Source: Baffinella frigidus
Taxonomy: Eukaryota; Cryptophyceae; Cryptomonadales; Baffinellaceae
DNA: 14,918 nt
Direction: 5' to 3'
NCBI GenBank assembly: GCA_026770585.1
Contig: MU647270.1
Span: 45,933-60,850, forward strand
Shown piece after piece: positions 1 to 8,700 of this stretch. How positions within the stretch are numbered: position 1 is the stretch's first letter; every line of letters starts with the position of its first letter. The position numbers and the translations under genes were made by a program. The notes beneath the pieces are model-generated. The model saw only the letters and a list, made by a program, of their open reading frames with translations. It made no database searches and was not told where the DNA came from.

Positions 1-400
1 GAAAAGGGGGGGGGGGGGGACGTTAAATGTGACCTTAAATTCAGCAATGTTCGCGAAAAACGAGTGTGTGCGGACGTCAAATTCATGACAAATTCACTGT
101 GTTCATGATTTTTTTCAATTTGCACCACTCGGGAACCCAGTGTTTCCTGGGAAATGTTGACATTTTTTTCGACCCGACAATTCTCCGGGGGGGTAAGCAC
201 TCCAAAAGCCAATTCCCCCCCGCTATTGAACGTCCACAGAAAAGGGGTGTGGTGGGCGGACGTTAAATTTAACGTCCGCAGAAAAGGGGTGTGGTGTGCG
301 GACGTTTAGTAATCAACGTCCACATTTCAGTTTACGGTGTGTGAACGTGACGAATTGCTGACTTTTGGCGTTTTTCCTGGGCAACAATCCAATAATTGAA
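1..400. other. Repeat patch with no gene; AACGTCC(A/G)CAGAAAAGGGG units
   Basis: Starts with a G tract, then GCGGACGT motifs. Two tandem units of about 46 bp (AACGTCCRCAGAAAAGGGGT, then GTGGTGKGCGGACGTT) span 229-307. Segment 344-402 recurs inverted at 11606-11668. Confidence 0.7.
256..279. repeat. Perfect 24-nt palindrome
   Basis: GCGGACGTTAAA followed by its exact reverse complement, at the junction of two tandem units. Confidence 0.9.
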
Positions 401-402
401 TT
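344..402 (+). repeat. Dispersed repeat, inverted partner at 11606-11668
   Basis: TTGCTGACTTTTGGCG, CCTGGGCAACAATCC and the AT-rich tail match the reverse complement of 11606-11668 with scattered mismatches over about 60 bp. Confidence 0.75.
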
Positions 403-540
403 TCCTTTAGGTCCTTTAGGTTTTAAATGCTCCCAACATATGCCAACGACACGCCCTTCCGTAGAAAGGACTGCAGAAAAAGCATTTTTGCTTTCGGATC
501 GCGTTTAGCTCTCCAGTGCAGAGGCTCGTGAAGAAGGGAT
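403..540 (+). repeat. Dispersed repeat R1, divergent copy
   Basis: Shares CCTTTAGGTCCTTTAGG, GCTCCCAACATA, CTGCAGAAAA, CTTTCGGA and GTGCAGAGG, in order, with 5085-5215; most diverged of three copies. Confidence 0.65.
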
Positions 541-877
541 ACAGGGTGGTTCTGTTGGGGTGTTTGAGTTATCCCAAAGAGGAACGCGCTCGCACACACA
601 CCGAACCCAAATCAGCCGCTATGAGGCTCATGGTATCCCATGGTTGGAGCATAGGAGCTTCAACCACGGATACCCCAGAGGAAAGAAGATTTCAAACGGT
701 GAGAGGGGTTGTGTGTGTGGGGGTGAGGTGAGGTTAGCCAGACCCCAAAGATGAAAGGAGAGAAGGTGGATGTAAAGAGGTACCACCCTGTGTACGGGAG
801 TCAGCAGAATTCGGGGCAATCCAAGCGTCAGAAACAACAACAGAAATTACCACAAACAAGTGTTAGCACCTGGAAGG

Positions 878-971
878 CTTACAGACAGGTTATGACAGAA
901 ATCGACTCCCCTTTTGCGTTTTCCCCGTCTGAACAGGGCGTAGAAGGCGCCGCTTTTGGGAGGGGGCTGTT
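878..971 (+). repeat. Left arm of a 94-bp inverted repeat (partner 2679-2771)
   Basis: CTTACAGACAGGTTATGACA to CTTTTGGGAGGGGGCTGTT reappears as its reverse complement at 2679-2771 with few mismatches. The arms enclose about 1.7 kb of GC-rich DNA. Confidence 0.85.
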
Positions 972-1061
972 GAGGGGCGGTCGGCGGACACCTGTTAGCC
1001 TCCGGGGAGCTAGGCTTCGCTGCATCCGTCGCACGGGGAAACGGAGGAGGAGCGGCGAAAA

Positions 1062-1144
1062 ATGGTGTTCGCGTTGCTGCTGTGGGGGAGCTACGGCGAG
1101 CTCTCCTGCAAGCAGAACGGCGCCATGAACCTCTTCGGTAGCAG
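1062..1144 (+). CDS. Weak candidate first exon with signal-peptide-like start
   Basis: ATG at 1062 (context GCGAAAAATGG) opens MVFALLLWGSYGELSCKQNG then AMNLFGS, 27 codons plus AG, and is followed by GTGCTTTTTTC, a plausible donor at 1145. The start has a short hydrophobic run (VFALLLW) as in a signal peptide. Reading on without splicing gives a hydrophobic stretch and a stop at 1202. I do not recognise the protein. It lies in the GC-rich block between the inverted repeats 878-971 and 2679-2771. Confidence 0.22.
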
Positions 1145-1454
1145 GTGCTTTTTTCTTATTTTAATTGGTTTGGTGGGGATTACACGTATCCCCAGGCGCT
1201 GAGGAACGCAGTCCCCTCCCGACCTGCCGCCCGGCACCGCCGCCTCGGTCCATTGCTTCCTCTGCATTTTAATTTGACCTTCGTCCCAGGCTCCTCCATT
1301 TCGCGTGCCGCTCTGGTTCCTTGCGTAACCCCTCGCTGTCTCGGAACAGTTCGGAGAATGCGGATGCTTTGTTCAACTACTCCTGCAGTAGCCGAGCGCC
1401 TTCACGAGGCACTGCCCCCTCCCGGCTCCCGAATATCCCTGCCTGTGCGTCGCA

Positions 1455-1690
1455 GAGCTTTCAGTGGTCTGTGGTCTGTTCTCTGGTCGGGCAGTGCGAG
1501 GCGTGTTTGAGGGTCTCGATACCGTTGTTTGTTTGATCACTGGTGGGGGCGTCCTCACTTTCCTGGCGCGAAGCACGATGCGCCCCTGCGTTCGTGCTCG
1601 CTCGCACCATTAATGGCACAGGCGGCGTCAGGCACCGCGGGGTCGGTCCGGGTTTAGGCTGGAGCCGTTGAGCTCACGCGTGACTCTCCC
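1455..1690 (+). repeat. Direct duplication, copy 1 (copy 2 at 1800-2012)
   Basis: CTTTCAGTGGTCTGTGGTCT, GTCGGGCAGTGCGAGGCG, GTTCGTG(C/T)YCGCTCGCACC and GAGCTCACGC(G/A)TGACTCT occur in the same order in both copies. No gene is seen in this stretch. Confidence 0.85.
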
Positions 1691-1782
1691 GGCATCCGAA
1701 AGGAAGCATGGCCTTTCTGCAGAACCAGTTCCAGTGTCCGCCCATGGTGGGAGTTAAAAGAACCTCAAGGACCTGGAGGCTG
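1690..1782 (-). repeat. Dispersed repeat R1, inverted copy
   Basis: The reverse complement carries CTGGTTCTGCAGAAAGGCC and ATGCTTCCTTTCGGA, almost identical to 5108-5170. In one frame both read WF CRKAMLPFG, but no domain is recognised. Confidence 0.8.
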
Positions 1783-1920
1783 AAGGAGCACCGTTCCCGG
1801 GCCGCATAGCTTTCAGTGGTCTGTGGTCTGTGTTCTCTGGTCGGGCAGTGCGAGGCGTGTTTGAGGGTCTCGATATCGTGCGGTTGAATCAGCCCGGGAA
1901 CGGTGCTCCTTCTGCCTCCA
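1775..1920. repeat. Inverted repeat GAAGGAGCACCGTTCCCGGG
   Basis: 1782-1803 and 1892-1915 are reverse complements around an 88-bp spacer; a third piece (GAGCACCGTTCCCGGGCCG) lies at 2020-2038. Confidence 0.8.
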
Positions 1921-2012
1921 GCGTTCGTGCCCGCTCGCACCATTAACGGCACAGACGGCGTCAGGCAACGCGCCCGGACCAACCGCGCGTTGCCTGAGCT
2001 CACGCATGACTC
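1800..2012 (+). repeat. Direct duplication, copy 2
   Basis: Second copy of 1455-1690, with an inserted GGGAACGGTGCTCC segment (1892-1920) that is the inverse of 1775-1804. Confidence 0.85.
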
Positions 2013-2128
2013 TGCATGAGGAGCACCGTTCCCGGGCCGAGTCAGGGCATTGGCGGAGCCCGGACACGTGGGGTAGGCCAGGGCTTAGAAAGGCTCGAGA
2101 AATGAGCTGACCGTGTCTCTCCGGGCAG

Positions 2129-2216
2129 AAGGAGCAGCAGCGCCGCGGCTCCCGAGAATCGCCCCCCCCGTCATGGCGCCTGCCGCGCCGCGCGCTGTGG
2201 CTGTGGCGCCCCACAG
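2129..2216 (+). CDS. Weak candidate internal exon, Arg/Pro/Ala-rich
   Basis: Bounded by CCGGGCAG and CAG-GTGCTTACTAG. If joined to 1062-1144 in phase it reads RSSSAAAPENRPPRHGACRA and then ARCGCGAPQ; nothing recognisable. The sequence is very GC-rich, so an open frame is weak evidence. It may be a CpG-rich non-coding block. Confidence 0.15.
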
Positions 2217-2245
2217 GTGCTTACTAGCTCTTTTCCACACGATTT

Positions 2246-2268
2246 GGTCTCATCAATTTGATGAGACC
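2246..2268. repeat. Perfect 11-bp-arm hairpin
   Basis: GGTCTCATCAA, one base, then TTGATGAGACC. The rest of 2270-2650 shows no gene and no obvious repeat. Confidence 0.85.
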
Positions 2269-2678
2269 GGAAGTCAATTCCCCGGGGTTTCCGTCAAACT
2301 CGTCAACTTTTGGAGTGAAAAAGATCAGTCAACACGAGTCAGACAGAGCTAGGCTTAGTCCCTCAGGGCGGCTGATAATTGCTGATATTACTGGGGGGAA
2401 AGCGAGGTTTAATAAGTTGACACACACGACCGCTGCACGCCACGTGGAGAGGTAGGCCGATTACTGATAACGTATCAGCCCCGCACTGACAACACACTCC
2501 TACCTCCCTGTCGCACCATGCAGGGGCGCCCTCCCCCACCGCCCGTCGCCCCATACATAGGCATCCTAAACACAAGACCCCACCCTAGGGACCGGCTGGC
2601 CTGTTCATAGGACCCCAAGACGAGTTCTTGTATTCCTAGCGTTACGCCACGCTTGACTTTTCAGGGCCCATCCGCTGG

Positions 2679-2771
2679 AACAGCCCCCCTCCCAAAAGCG
2701 GCGCCTTCTACGCCCGGTTTAGACGGGGAAAACGCACGGGGAGTCGATTTCTGTCATAACCTGTCTGTAAG
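2679..2771 (-). repeat. Right arm of the inverted repeat (partner 878-971)
   Basis: AACAGCCCCCCTCCCAAAAG to GTTATGACAG-complement and CTGTAAG; see the left arm. No convincing target-site duplication was found outside the arms. Confidence 0.85.
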
Positions 2772-2823
2772 GTCTTGCCGCCGTGAGGATGTGGGGGCGC
2801 AGTTGACGGATTGGACACCGCCG

Positions 2824-2960
2824 TTTTCGTGGGAGCTATTTGGGCTCACCAAATTCGTTTTCGTGGGAGCTATTTGGGCTCACCAAATTCGTTTTCGTGG
2901 GAGCTATTTGGGCTCACCAAATTCGTTTTCGTGGGAGCTATTTGGGCTCACCAATTTGGT
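2824..2960 (+). repeat. 34-bp tandem repeat, four copies
   Basis: Unit TTTTCGTGGGAGCTATTTGG plus GCTCACCAAATTCG. Each unit holds a small hairpin, ATTTGG-GCTCA-CCAAAT. The array ends in CACCAATTTGGTG, itself palindromic. Frames through it are repeat shadows. Confidence 0.92.
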
Positions 2961-3081
2961 GGGCCCGGGCTCGTTTTCGCTCGAAAGGTGACGGATGTGT
3001 ACCGCACACCCAGAACGTCCGACTTGAGAAAAGTCGGCCAACCCAAGTGAGGCAGTGCTAGTATTCGTGACGGCGAGAGCG

Positions 3082-3274
3082 CACAGGGGTACCTCGCTCA
3101 TATGACGTCCCCCTCTCCTCCAGGACCGTTTTCAGGGCCCTGGGTAGGCTAAACTGCATGGTTACCTCGTGCATGAGGAGGAGCCCCCCCCCGTAGGACC
3201 GCTGTAGGACCATCGACAGGCCTACTGTAGGGTCCTAGGTGGATACCGCTCCTTATGAGCTAGGTGGCCCTGTA
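3082..3274. mobile_element. Degenerate B-family foldback
   Basis: Begins ACAGGGGTACCTCGCTCATA and ends CTTATGAGCTAGGTGGCCCTGTA, matching B-family ends at 4223-4343, with an internal CCTACTGTAGGGTCCTAGG core. About 193 bp, longer than other copies, perhaps through insertion. Confidence 0.5.
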
Positions 3275-3506
3275 GGAGACCCTGTGCCCCTGCAGTGGTC
3301 TACCTCAGGGTCCCAGGGCGGTGCGGTTTGCTTGTTACCGAGGTTATTCGTAGTTAAGGCGCCGCCCCTAGGGTGGTCCTAGAATCTTAGGACTAGCCCT
3401 ACCGTAAGACCCTAAGGCGGTGAGTGTCCTTAATTTCGAGTAACCCCTGTACTGTACCCTTCACATTCGTGATACCTCATAACCTGTTGGTATCAATCAA
3501 GGTCTC
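3275..3506. other. No gene seen; foldback-like and repeat sequence
   Basis: Contains CCTAGGGTGGTCCTAG palindromes and the segment 3436-3505 that is repeated at 3957-4018. Confidence 0.6.
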
Positions 3507-4165
3507 TATCCCTCAAGTGGCCAGCCGGTCAAAATTGACCTGCAAGAGGTCCTAGGCAGGTCCTAGGGCCCTACCGTAGGGCGCATGATCCTACTGGGCA
3601 TTTAAGGGATACCTCTTTATTGATACAGGTCTCTCGCTTTACAGATCAAGGTCTCTCGCTTTATTGACAACGTTCTCTCTCGCTTTACAGGATCGCCGCA
3701 GTACCCTGAACATTCGACGCTGCCCCCTGGGTTGATACCTCATAAACCTGACAATATTAATAAAGGCCTCTCTCTCCTGATTAATAGAGGTCTCTTTTTA
3801 TTTTTATTAATCAAGGTCTCTCTCTTTATTTGTGAAGATCTCTCTCTTTATTGATACAGGTCTCTCGCTTTACCAATCAAGGTCTCTCGCTTTATTGACA
3901 ACGTTCTCTCTCGCTCTACAGGATTTTCGCTGCGCCGGCGAGACCTGCGGCGATTTCGAGTAACCTCTGTGCTGTACCCTTCACATGCGTGATACCTCAT
4001 AACCTGTTGGTATCAATCACCTCATAACCTGTTGGTATGCATAAAGATCTAGCTCTTTATTGATACAGGCCTCTCGCTTTACGAATAAAGGTCTCTCGCT
4101 TTATTGACAACGTTCTCTCTCGCTCTACAGGATTACCGCTGCGCCGGCGAGACCTGCGGCGACTT
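3436..4165 (+). repeat. Local duplications of a CT-rich block, three copies
   Basis: GGTCTCTCGCTTTATTGACA followed by ACGTTCTCTCTCGC and TACAGGAT recurs near 3612-3693, 3836-3926 and 4045-4133. GCGCCGGCGAGACCTGCGGC occurs at 3932 and 4139, and ACCTCATAACCTGTTGGTAT at 3472, 3993 and 4019. CT-rich runs ending TACAG resemble intron ends, but no exon was found. Confidence 0.8.
3507..3611 (-). mobile_element. MITE family A, copy 1 (inverted, diverged)
   Basis: Bounded by TATCCCTCAAGTGGCCAG and ATTTAAGGGATA with the core GGTCCTAGGCAGGTCCTAGG and CTACCGTAGGG. It is closest in reverse to the copy at 4603-4707, sharing the GGTCAAAATTGACC palindrome. Confidence 0.75.
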
Positions 4166-4222
4166 TCAAGAACGGCTTAAACCACCGCCTCGGCTTGGGT
4201 TTCTGAGGGGGGCGTGAGGACC

Positions 4223-4343
4223 TACAGGGGTGCCTCGCTCATAAGAAACGCCCACCCCCCTAGGACCACCGTAGGGCCCTACGCGTAGGCCTACTGTAGG
4301 GTCCTAGGGGGGGGCGGTTTCTTATGGGCGAGGTACTCCTGTA
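4223..4343. mobile_element. MITE family B, copy 1, 121 bp
   Basis: Ends TACAGGGGTGCCTCG and CGAGGTACTCCTGTA are inverted repeats extending inward through CTCATAAGAAACG/CGGTTTCTTATGGG. The TA at each edge suggests a TA target-site duplication as in Tc1/mariner-like elements (inference). No coding capacity. Confidence 0.85.
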
Positions 4344-4345
4344 GC

Positions 4346-4411
4346 CCAGGACGAGCCCGCCTCGGGACGTTGGAGCCATTGGCTGCAACGTCTCGAGCGG
4401 GCTCGTCCTGG
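4346..4411. repeat. Long hairpin
   Basis: CCAGGACGAGCCCGC (4346-4360) pairs perfectly with 4397-4411; an inner GACGTTG/CAACGTC stem extends it. It abuts the B element. Confidence 0.9.
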
Positions 4412-4602
4412 ACTAGGTCCTCACACGGGGCGCGGGGCGAGGGGAAGGGTTGTGAATATCTGTGATAAAGTGTTGAATAAATGTGTGTCCGGTCGGGGTC
4501 ACGAAGCGTGTGCCACTCGAGGCTGGCCCGAGTCGCTCTGTCCCTTTCCCGGAGATGGGGGCGATTGCGCCCCTGTCTCCGTTAGTACGCAACGAGTGCA
4601 TG

Positions 4603-4707
4603 TATCCCTTAAGTGACCAGTAGGCTGATACGCCCTACCGTAGGGCCCTAGGACCTGCCTAGGACCTCTTGCGGGTCAATTTTGACCGGCTGGCCACTTA
4701 AGGGATA
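4603..4707 (+). mobile_element. MITE family A, copy 2, 105 bp
   Basis: TATCCCTTAAGTGACCAG opens and CTGGCCACTTAAGGGATA closes. The interior has CCCTACCGTAGGGCCCTAGG and GGTCAATTTTGACC. No coding capacity. Confidence 0.9.
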
Positions 4708-5084
4708 GTACGCATGACATCTCTCACAGCGTTGGGTGGGGGTGCATACATGGCGGCCATGTTGGTAGTGATCAAGTTATTTCTCTCTCCCTCTCTCTCT
4801 CTTTCTCTCTCTCTTTCTCACAAATGTTCCCTCGTCGCTTTCTCACAAAGGTTCTCTCGATACATAACAGCCTCCAAGACTCACTAGGGACTGGTGAGAG
4901 ACCTTTATCTCGACCAACCATAAATGTCTCTCGTCTCTCCCCCAAGTGAGCCTGGGAGGCTATGTACTGAGACAGAGAGAAAGACCTTGATCTCGACCAA
5001 CACGGCCGCCAAGCATGCACCTCCACCAAGGCTGTGACAGAACAGGACCTTTCCAGAGGTCTTGCACACTCTACACGATGCGTA

Positions 5085-5215
5085 CTTTTTAGGTCCTTTA
5101 GGTCCTTCGAGCTCCCAACATAGGCGGACACCGGAACTGGTTCTGCAGAAAAGCCATGCTTCCTTTCGGACCACATTCAGGCCCCCCCGGTGCAGAGGAT
5201 CGCGGCAGAAACCGG
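5085..5215 (+). repeat. Dispersed repeat R1, third copy
   Basis: AGGTCCTTTAGGTCCTTCGA, GCTCCCAACATAGGCGGACA and CTGGTTCTGCAGAAAAGCC match the copies at 403-540 (direct) and 1690-1782 (inverted). Confidence 0.8.
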
Positions 5216-5258
5216 CTAAAGGGTATCCTCATCGGGCATGCGACAGCGTATCGATATC

Positions 5259-5275
5259 ACCTGGGCGCGTACACA
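5259..5275 (-). pseudogene. Exon H terminal fragment
   Basis: Plus-strand CTGGGCGCGTACAC resembles the reverse of the codons YAPK at the end of exon H (CTTGGGCGCGTACGG at 5618-5632). A similar fragment (ACTTGGGCGCGCACAC) is at 5472-5487. Confidence 0.35.
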
Positions 5276-5344
5276 CGCACACGCCCTTGAAAAGTTTATT
5301 GAAAACACCATGGCAACACCACATACCCCCCCCGCGGTCTCTCC

Positions 5345-5465
5345 TACAGGGGTACCTCGATTACAAGAAAACGCCTCCCCGTAGGACCCTACAGTAGGGC
5401 TATGCCTAGGGCCCTATGGTCGTCCTAGGGGGGTGACGTTTTCTTGTAATCGAGGTATCCCTGTA
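5345..5465. mobile_element. MITE family B, copy 2, 121 bp
   Basis: TACAGGGGTACCTCGATTAC opens and GTAATCGAGGTATCCCTGTA closes, with AAGAAAACGCC/GACGTTTTCTT inside and a CCTAGGGCCCTA core. Same length as the copy at 4223-4343. Confidence 0.9.
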
Positions 5466-5552
5466 CCGTCTCACACTTGGGCGCGCACACATCGAAACAG
5501 ACCTTTACATGTATTACTACCAACACGGCCGCCAAACATGCACCCCCACCCT

Positions 5553-5607
5553 AGAGAGAGGGAGAGAGAGGGAGAGAGAGGGAGAGAGAGAGAGGGAGAG
5601 AGAGACC
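5553..5607 (+). repeat. GA-rich microsatellite just after the PDX2 stop
   Basis: GAGAGAGG-type repeats; on the gene's sense strand this is a CT-rich tract beginning within about 15 bases of the stop codon. Confidence 0.9.
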
Positions 5608-5614
5608 ACTCCCT

Positions 5615-5728
5615 CTACTTGGGCGCGTACGGGGTCTTGCCCGACGCGCGAACCATGGAGGCGAAGTAGGCGTGGACGCGCTTGTCGCCCGTGATCTCGG
5701 GGTGGAACGTGCAAGTCAGGATGTTGCC
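5615..5728 (-). CDS. PDX2: PDX2 exon H, C-terminus with catalytic FHPE and stop
   Basis: Acceptor CCGAACAG ends at 5729. The exon encodes GNILTCTFHPEITGDKRVHA then YFASMVRASGKTPYAPK and a TAG stop at 5615-5617. FHPE supplies the His and Glu of the Cys-His-Glu glutaminase triad, and the following helix (RVHAYFASMV) matches the PdxT C-terminus. A decayed copy at 6050-6115 has HPA in place of HPE. Downstream of the stop is a CT-rich tract (GA-rich on the plus strand, 5553-5607); no clear poly(A) signal was identified. Confidence 0.92.
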   Translation of the reverse strand, partial: GNILTCTFHPEITGDKRVHAYFASMVRASGKTPYAPK

Positions 5729-8700
5729 CTGTTCGGGGTTTTGGGTTCAGGGTCTGCAGTCTACCTTATCGGGTATCCCTTAAGTGACCAGTAGGCTCAT
5801 ACGCCCTACCGTAGGGCCCTAGGACCTGCCTAGGGCTTCCATGGGCGATTATTCGCCCGTTGGTCACTTAAGGGATAGGGATTAAGGTATGGAGTTTGGG
5901 ATTTAGGGTGTAGGGATTGGGGTATGGAGTTTACGGTGCAGGGTTCAGGGATTCGGCTATTGGGTTTGTGGGTGTGACGCACGTATGATGTTTGGGTGGT
6001 TCCGACACACGGCAGGATGGTGGGGATGGTGCACTGTCAGACTGTCAGGGAGGCAGGTGGGGGCGCGCTTGTCGCCCGTGATCGCGGGGTGGAAGGTGCA
6101 CGTCAGGACGTAGCCCTGCCCGCGTGAAACTGTGAGTACGAGGTGGTAGGCCCCTGCTTATGGGCCTTACCGCATGCCAAACGGTCCGGCATAGAGTTTA
6201 GAGTTTAGGGTGTAGGCGGAGCGGGACCTGCTGCCTACGGGTTGCCTACCGTAGGGTCATAGGTCTCATCGCTTAAGGGTTCTTCGAAATCCCTTCGAAG
6301 GCCGCTGTGTGGATAGGCAGGCACTGAGTTGACCCTTCACCCTGCAGGGTGGTGTCGCGCACAGGGCGGCGGGCGGGGGTGGACCTGCTGCCAGAGGACG
6401 GGGTGCGAGTCGTGGTGTGCCAGCAGCAATACCCCAGAGGCGGGTAAACCCTATGCCCCTACGGTAGGCCATCCGCAGGGACACCGGGTTGAGGGAGGTT
6501 GATATGCAAGAGAGTCTCTTGCACGTGCACCCCGACCAGGGCAAGCAACATGTGTGAACCAGTCCTGGCTTCCGTACACTCGTCTAGTGGTTTAGGCGGA
6601 GTGGGACCTGCTGCCAGAGGACGGGGTGCGAGTCGTGCTGCGCCAACACCCTGCCCCCCTCCTGGTTTAGGGCGTAGGGTTTAGGGTTTGGGGTTTGGGG
6701 TGTAGGGTTTAGGGTGTAGGGTGTAGGGTGTGGGGTGTAGGGTTGAGGGTTGAGGGTGTAGGGTGTACCCCCACGCGCGAGATCATGGGCGCGCGGATCA
6801 ACACTGCCCGAAGAGGCTCCTCCCCGAACACCTGCGAACGAGAGACGGTGTGAGATGGGCCCGCCTCGGGATAAATGGGCCCGCCTAGGGACAAATGGGC
6901 CCGCCTCGGGACAAATGGGGCCACCTCGGGACAAATGGGGCCGCCTCGGGACAAATGGGGCCGCCTCGGGACAAATGGGCCCGCCTCGGGACAAATGGGC
7001 CCGCCTCGGGAACGGCGTGAGAGGGGTTCGTCCTAGACCCGAGGCGGGCCCGTGCTAAACGCGAGGCGGGCCTGTCCTAGATCAGCACTGCCCGAAGAAG
7101 CTCCTCCCCGAAAAACTGCGAACGCGCGGCGGTGTGAGATGGGCCCGCCTGGGGACTGGCGGTGCGATAGGCCCGCCTCGGGAAAGACAGGCCCTTCCTG
7201 AGGCGGGCCTGTTCCACCCTCCACGCAGGAGTGTAGGGCTGACCTGGGAAAACAAGTCAGTCCACACGGAATTTGTACCAACTTTCCGAATTTTCGAAAA
7301 TTCTCGGGGGAGAATGACCACTTATGAACTTTTAAAAAAACTCTTCCTGGGGCAGGCCTCCGAAGATCTGCGCGAGATTTCGCGACGGTTCAGCGGGTCA
7401 CTTACCGGAGGGTTTTCTCTAGGTCCTACTGAACCCTCTCTAGGTCCTGCTGAACCCTCTCTCTAGGTCCTGCTGAAGCCTCTCTAGGTTCTGCTGAACC
7501 CTCTCTAGGTCCTGCTGAACCCTGGCCTCTGTAGGGAGGAGCGCATGGTGGGCAGGTTGGTATCCATGGAGGTCTCTCGCACCCTCCCCCCTATGGAGGC
7601 AGAGAATACAGGTCTCTGTCTGCGACTGCTTTTTCAAATCGCCACCTTTTACCGTTGTTCCCGGTAAAAGGGGGGAACAACGGTAAAAGGTGGCGGGACC
7701 TCCTACCGTAGGCCGAGACTTTTTGGTCCTAGGATCCCTCGGCCTACGGTAGGAGGTCTGTCGTGGCCAACACATGTGAAAAACGCTAGCTCTATCACTC
7801 TAACGCAAGGGGTGAAAACACACCTCCTTATCGCCGTTGAGGTCCCAAACCCTGCACACCCTGAAATCGGGGGTCTCCCGGAACAAATCAAGGCGGGCAT
7901 AGCACCGCTTTGTCGCCGTTGAGGTCGCTCTCGAAGCTGTGGATTTGCGGCCCGTATGCGTTCCTGCACCATTTCCTCGGTTGAGTCTCGCGCGTAACAT
8001 GTTTCGAGGGAACTATTCCGGTAGAACTCGATTTCTCGTTTTCTGGGTGTTGGTGCATCCGTCGCGTCAAATTGTCCCAGGTCGCCCTTCATGCCACTCG
8101 GTGGGCTACGACGGTTTCGTCGACCCTGGATTCCGGGGTGTTACGTGACCAATTTGCATCAGAAAAATCCTCACGTTAAGTGTCTTCAAGTAAGTTGACT
8201 TTTGATGAAAGTTTCCTGGTCCACCGTGTGGGAGCTTCGAAGCTGATCCTCGGCAGTAAGTTGCCATTCCGTTTAGATGGACCTGCTCTGGGAGCAGGCA
8301 TTTGACTGAAGGTGCTAGCTTTCAGGGGGGGTTGACTTAGACGAAATTTTCTGGCTCCGAGTGCACTTGCGACCCGTACGCGTTCCTGCACCACGTCTTC
8401 GGTTCAGGACACTTTACCCTACACCCTAAACCCTACACCCTACACCCTACACCCTGCACCCTACACCCTACACCCTACAGCAGATAGCTATCTCAGCCTC
8501 ATCAAAGCGTCACCCCCCCAATCGGTTCAGGTCCATTTAAGACTCAAAGCTGACATATTTTGGGCAAAAGCTGACTATTGAACCCAAATTCGTTTTAAAA
8601 AGATTAGATGGACAGAGCAGGCTAGAGCTTTTCAGTAGATGCCCTTGCGACCCGTACGCGTTCCTGCACCACACCTTCGGTTCAGGACACTTTACCATAC

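Larger units (their letters stand above)
4737..5552. repeat. GGCGGCCRTGTTGGT segment, three copies, with CT/GA microsatellites
   Basis: GCATACATGGCGGCCATGTT at 4743 and its inverse near 4995-5020 and 5516-5545 share flanking CT- or GA-rich runs (4780-4818). Frames here are repeat shadows; no gene seen in 4708-5344. Confidence 0.65.

Noticed and set aside
516-731. Frame starting MQRLVKKGYRVVLLG, reminiscent of a MutS-type segment
   Set aside because: Only about eight residues resemble the family and the sequence then becomes unrelated. No neighbouring MutS-like exon was found, and the region is part of a dispersed repeat.
2653-3101. Frames containing repeated SWELFGLTKFVF or GAIWAHQIRF
   Set aside because: Translations of the 34-bp tandem repeat; all frames are open because the unit lacks stops. 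No start context or splice support.
6584-6994. Long minus-strand reading frame with SRGGPICPEAAPFVPRR repeats
   Set aside because: It is the 20-bp tandem array 6857-7015 read in an out-of-register frame. It overlaps exons F and G and has no protein character beyond the repeat.
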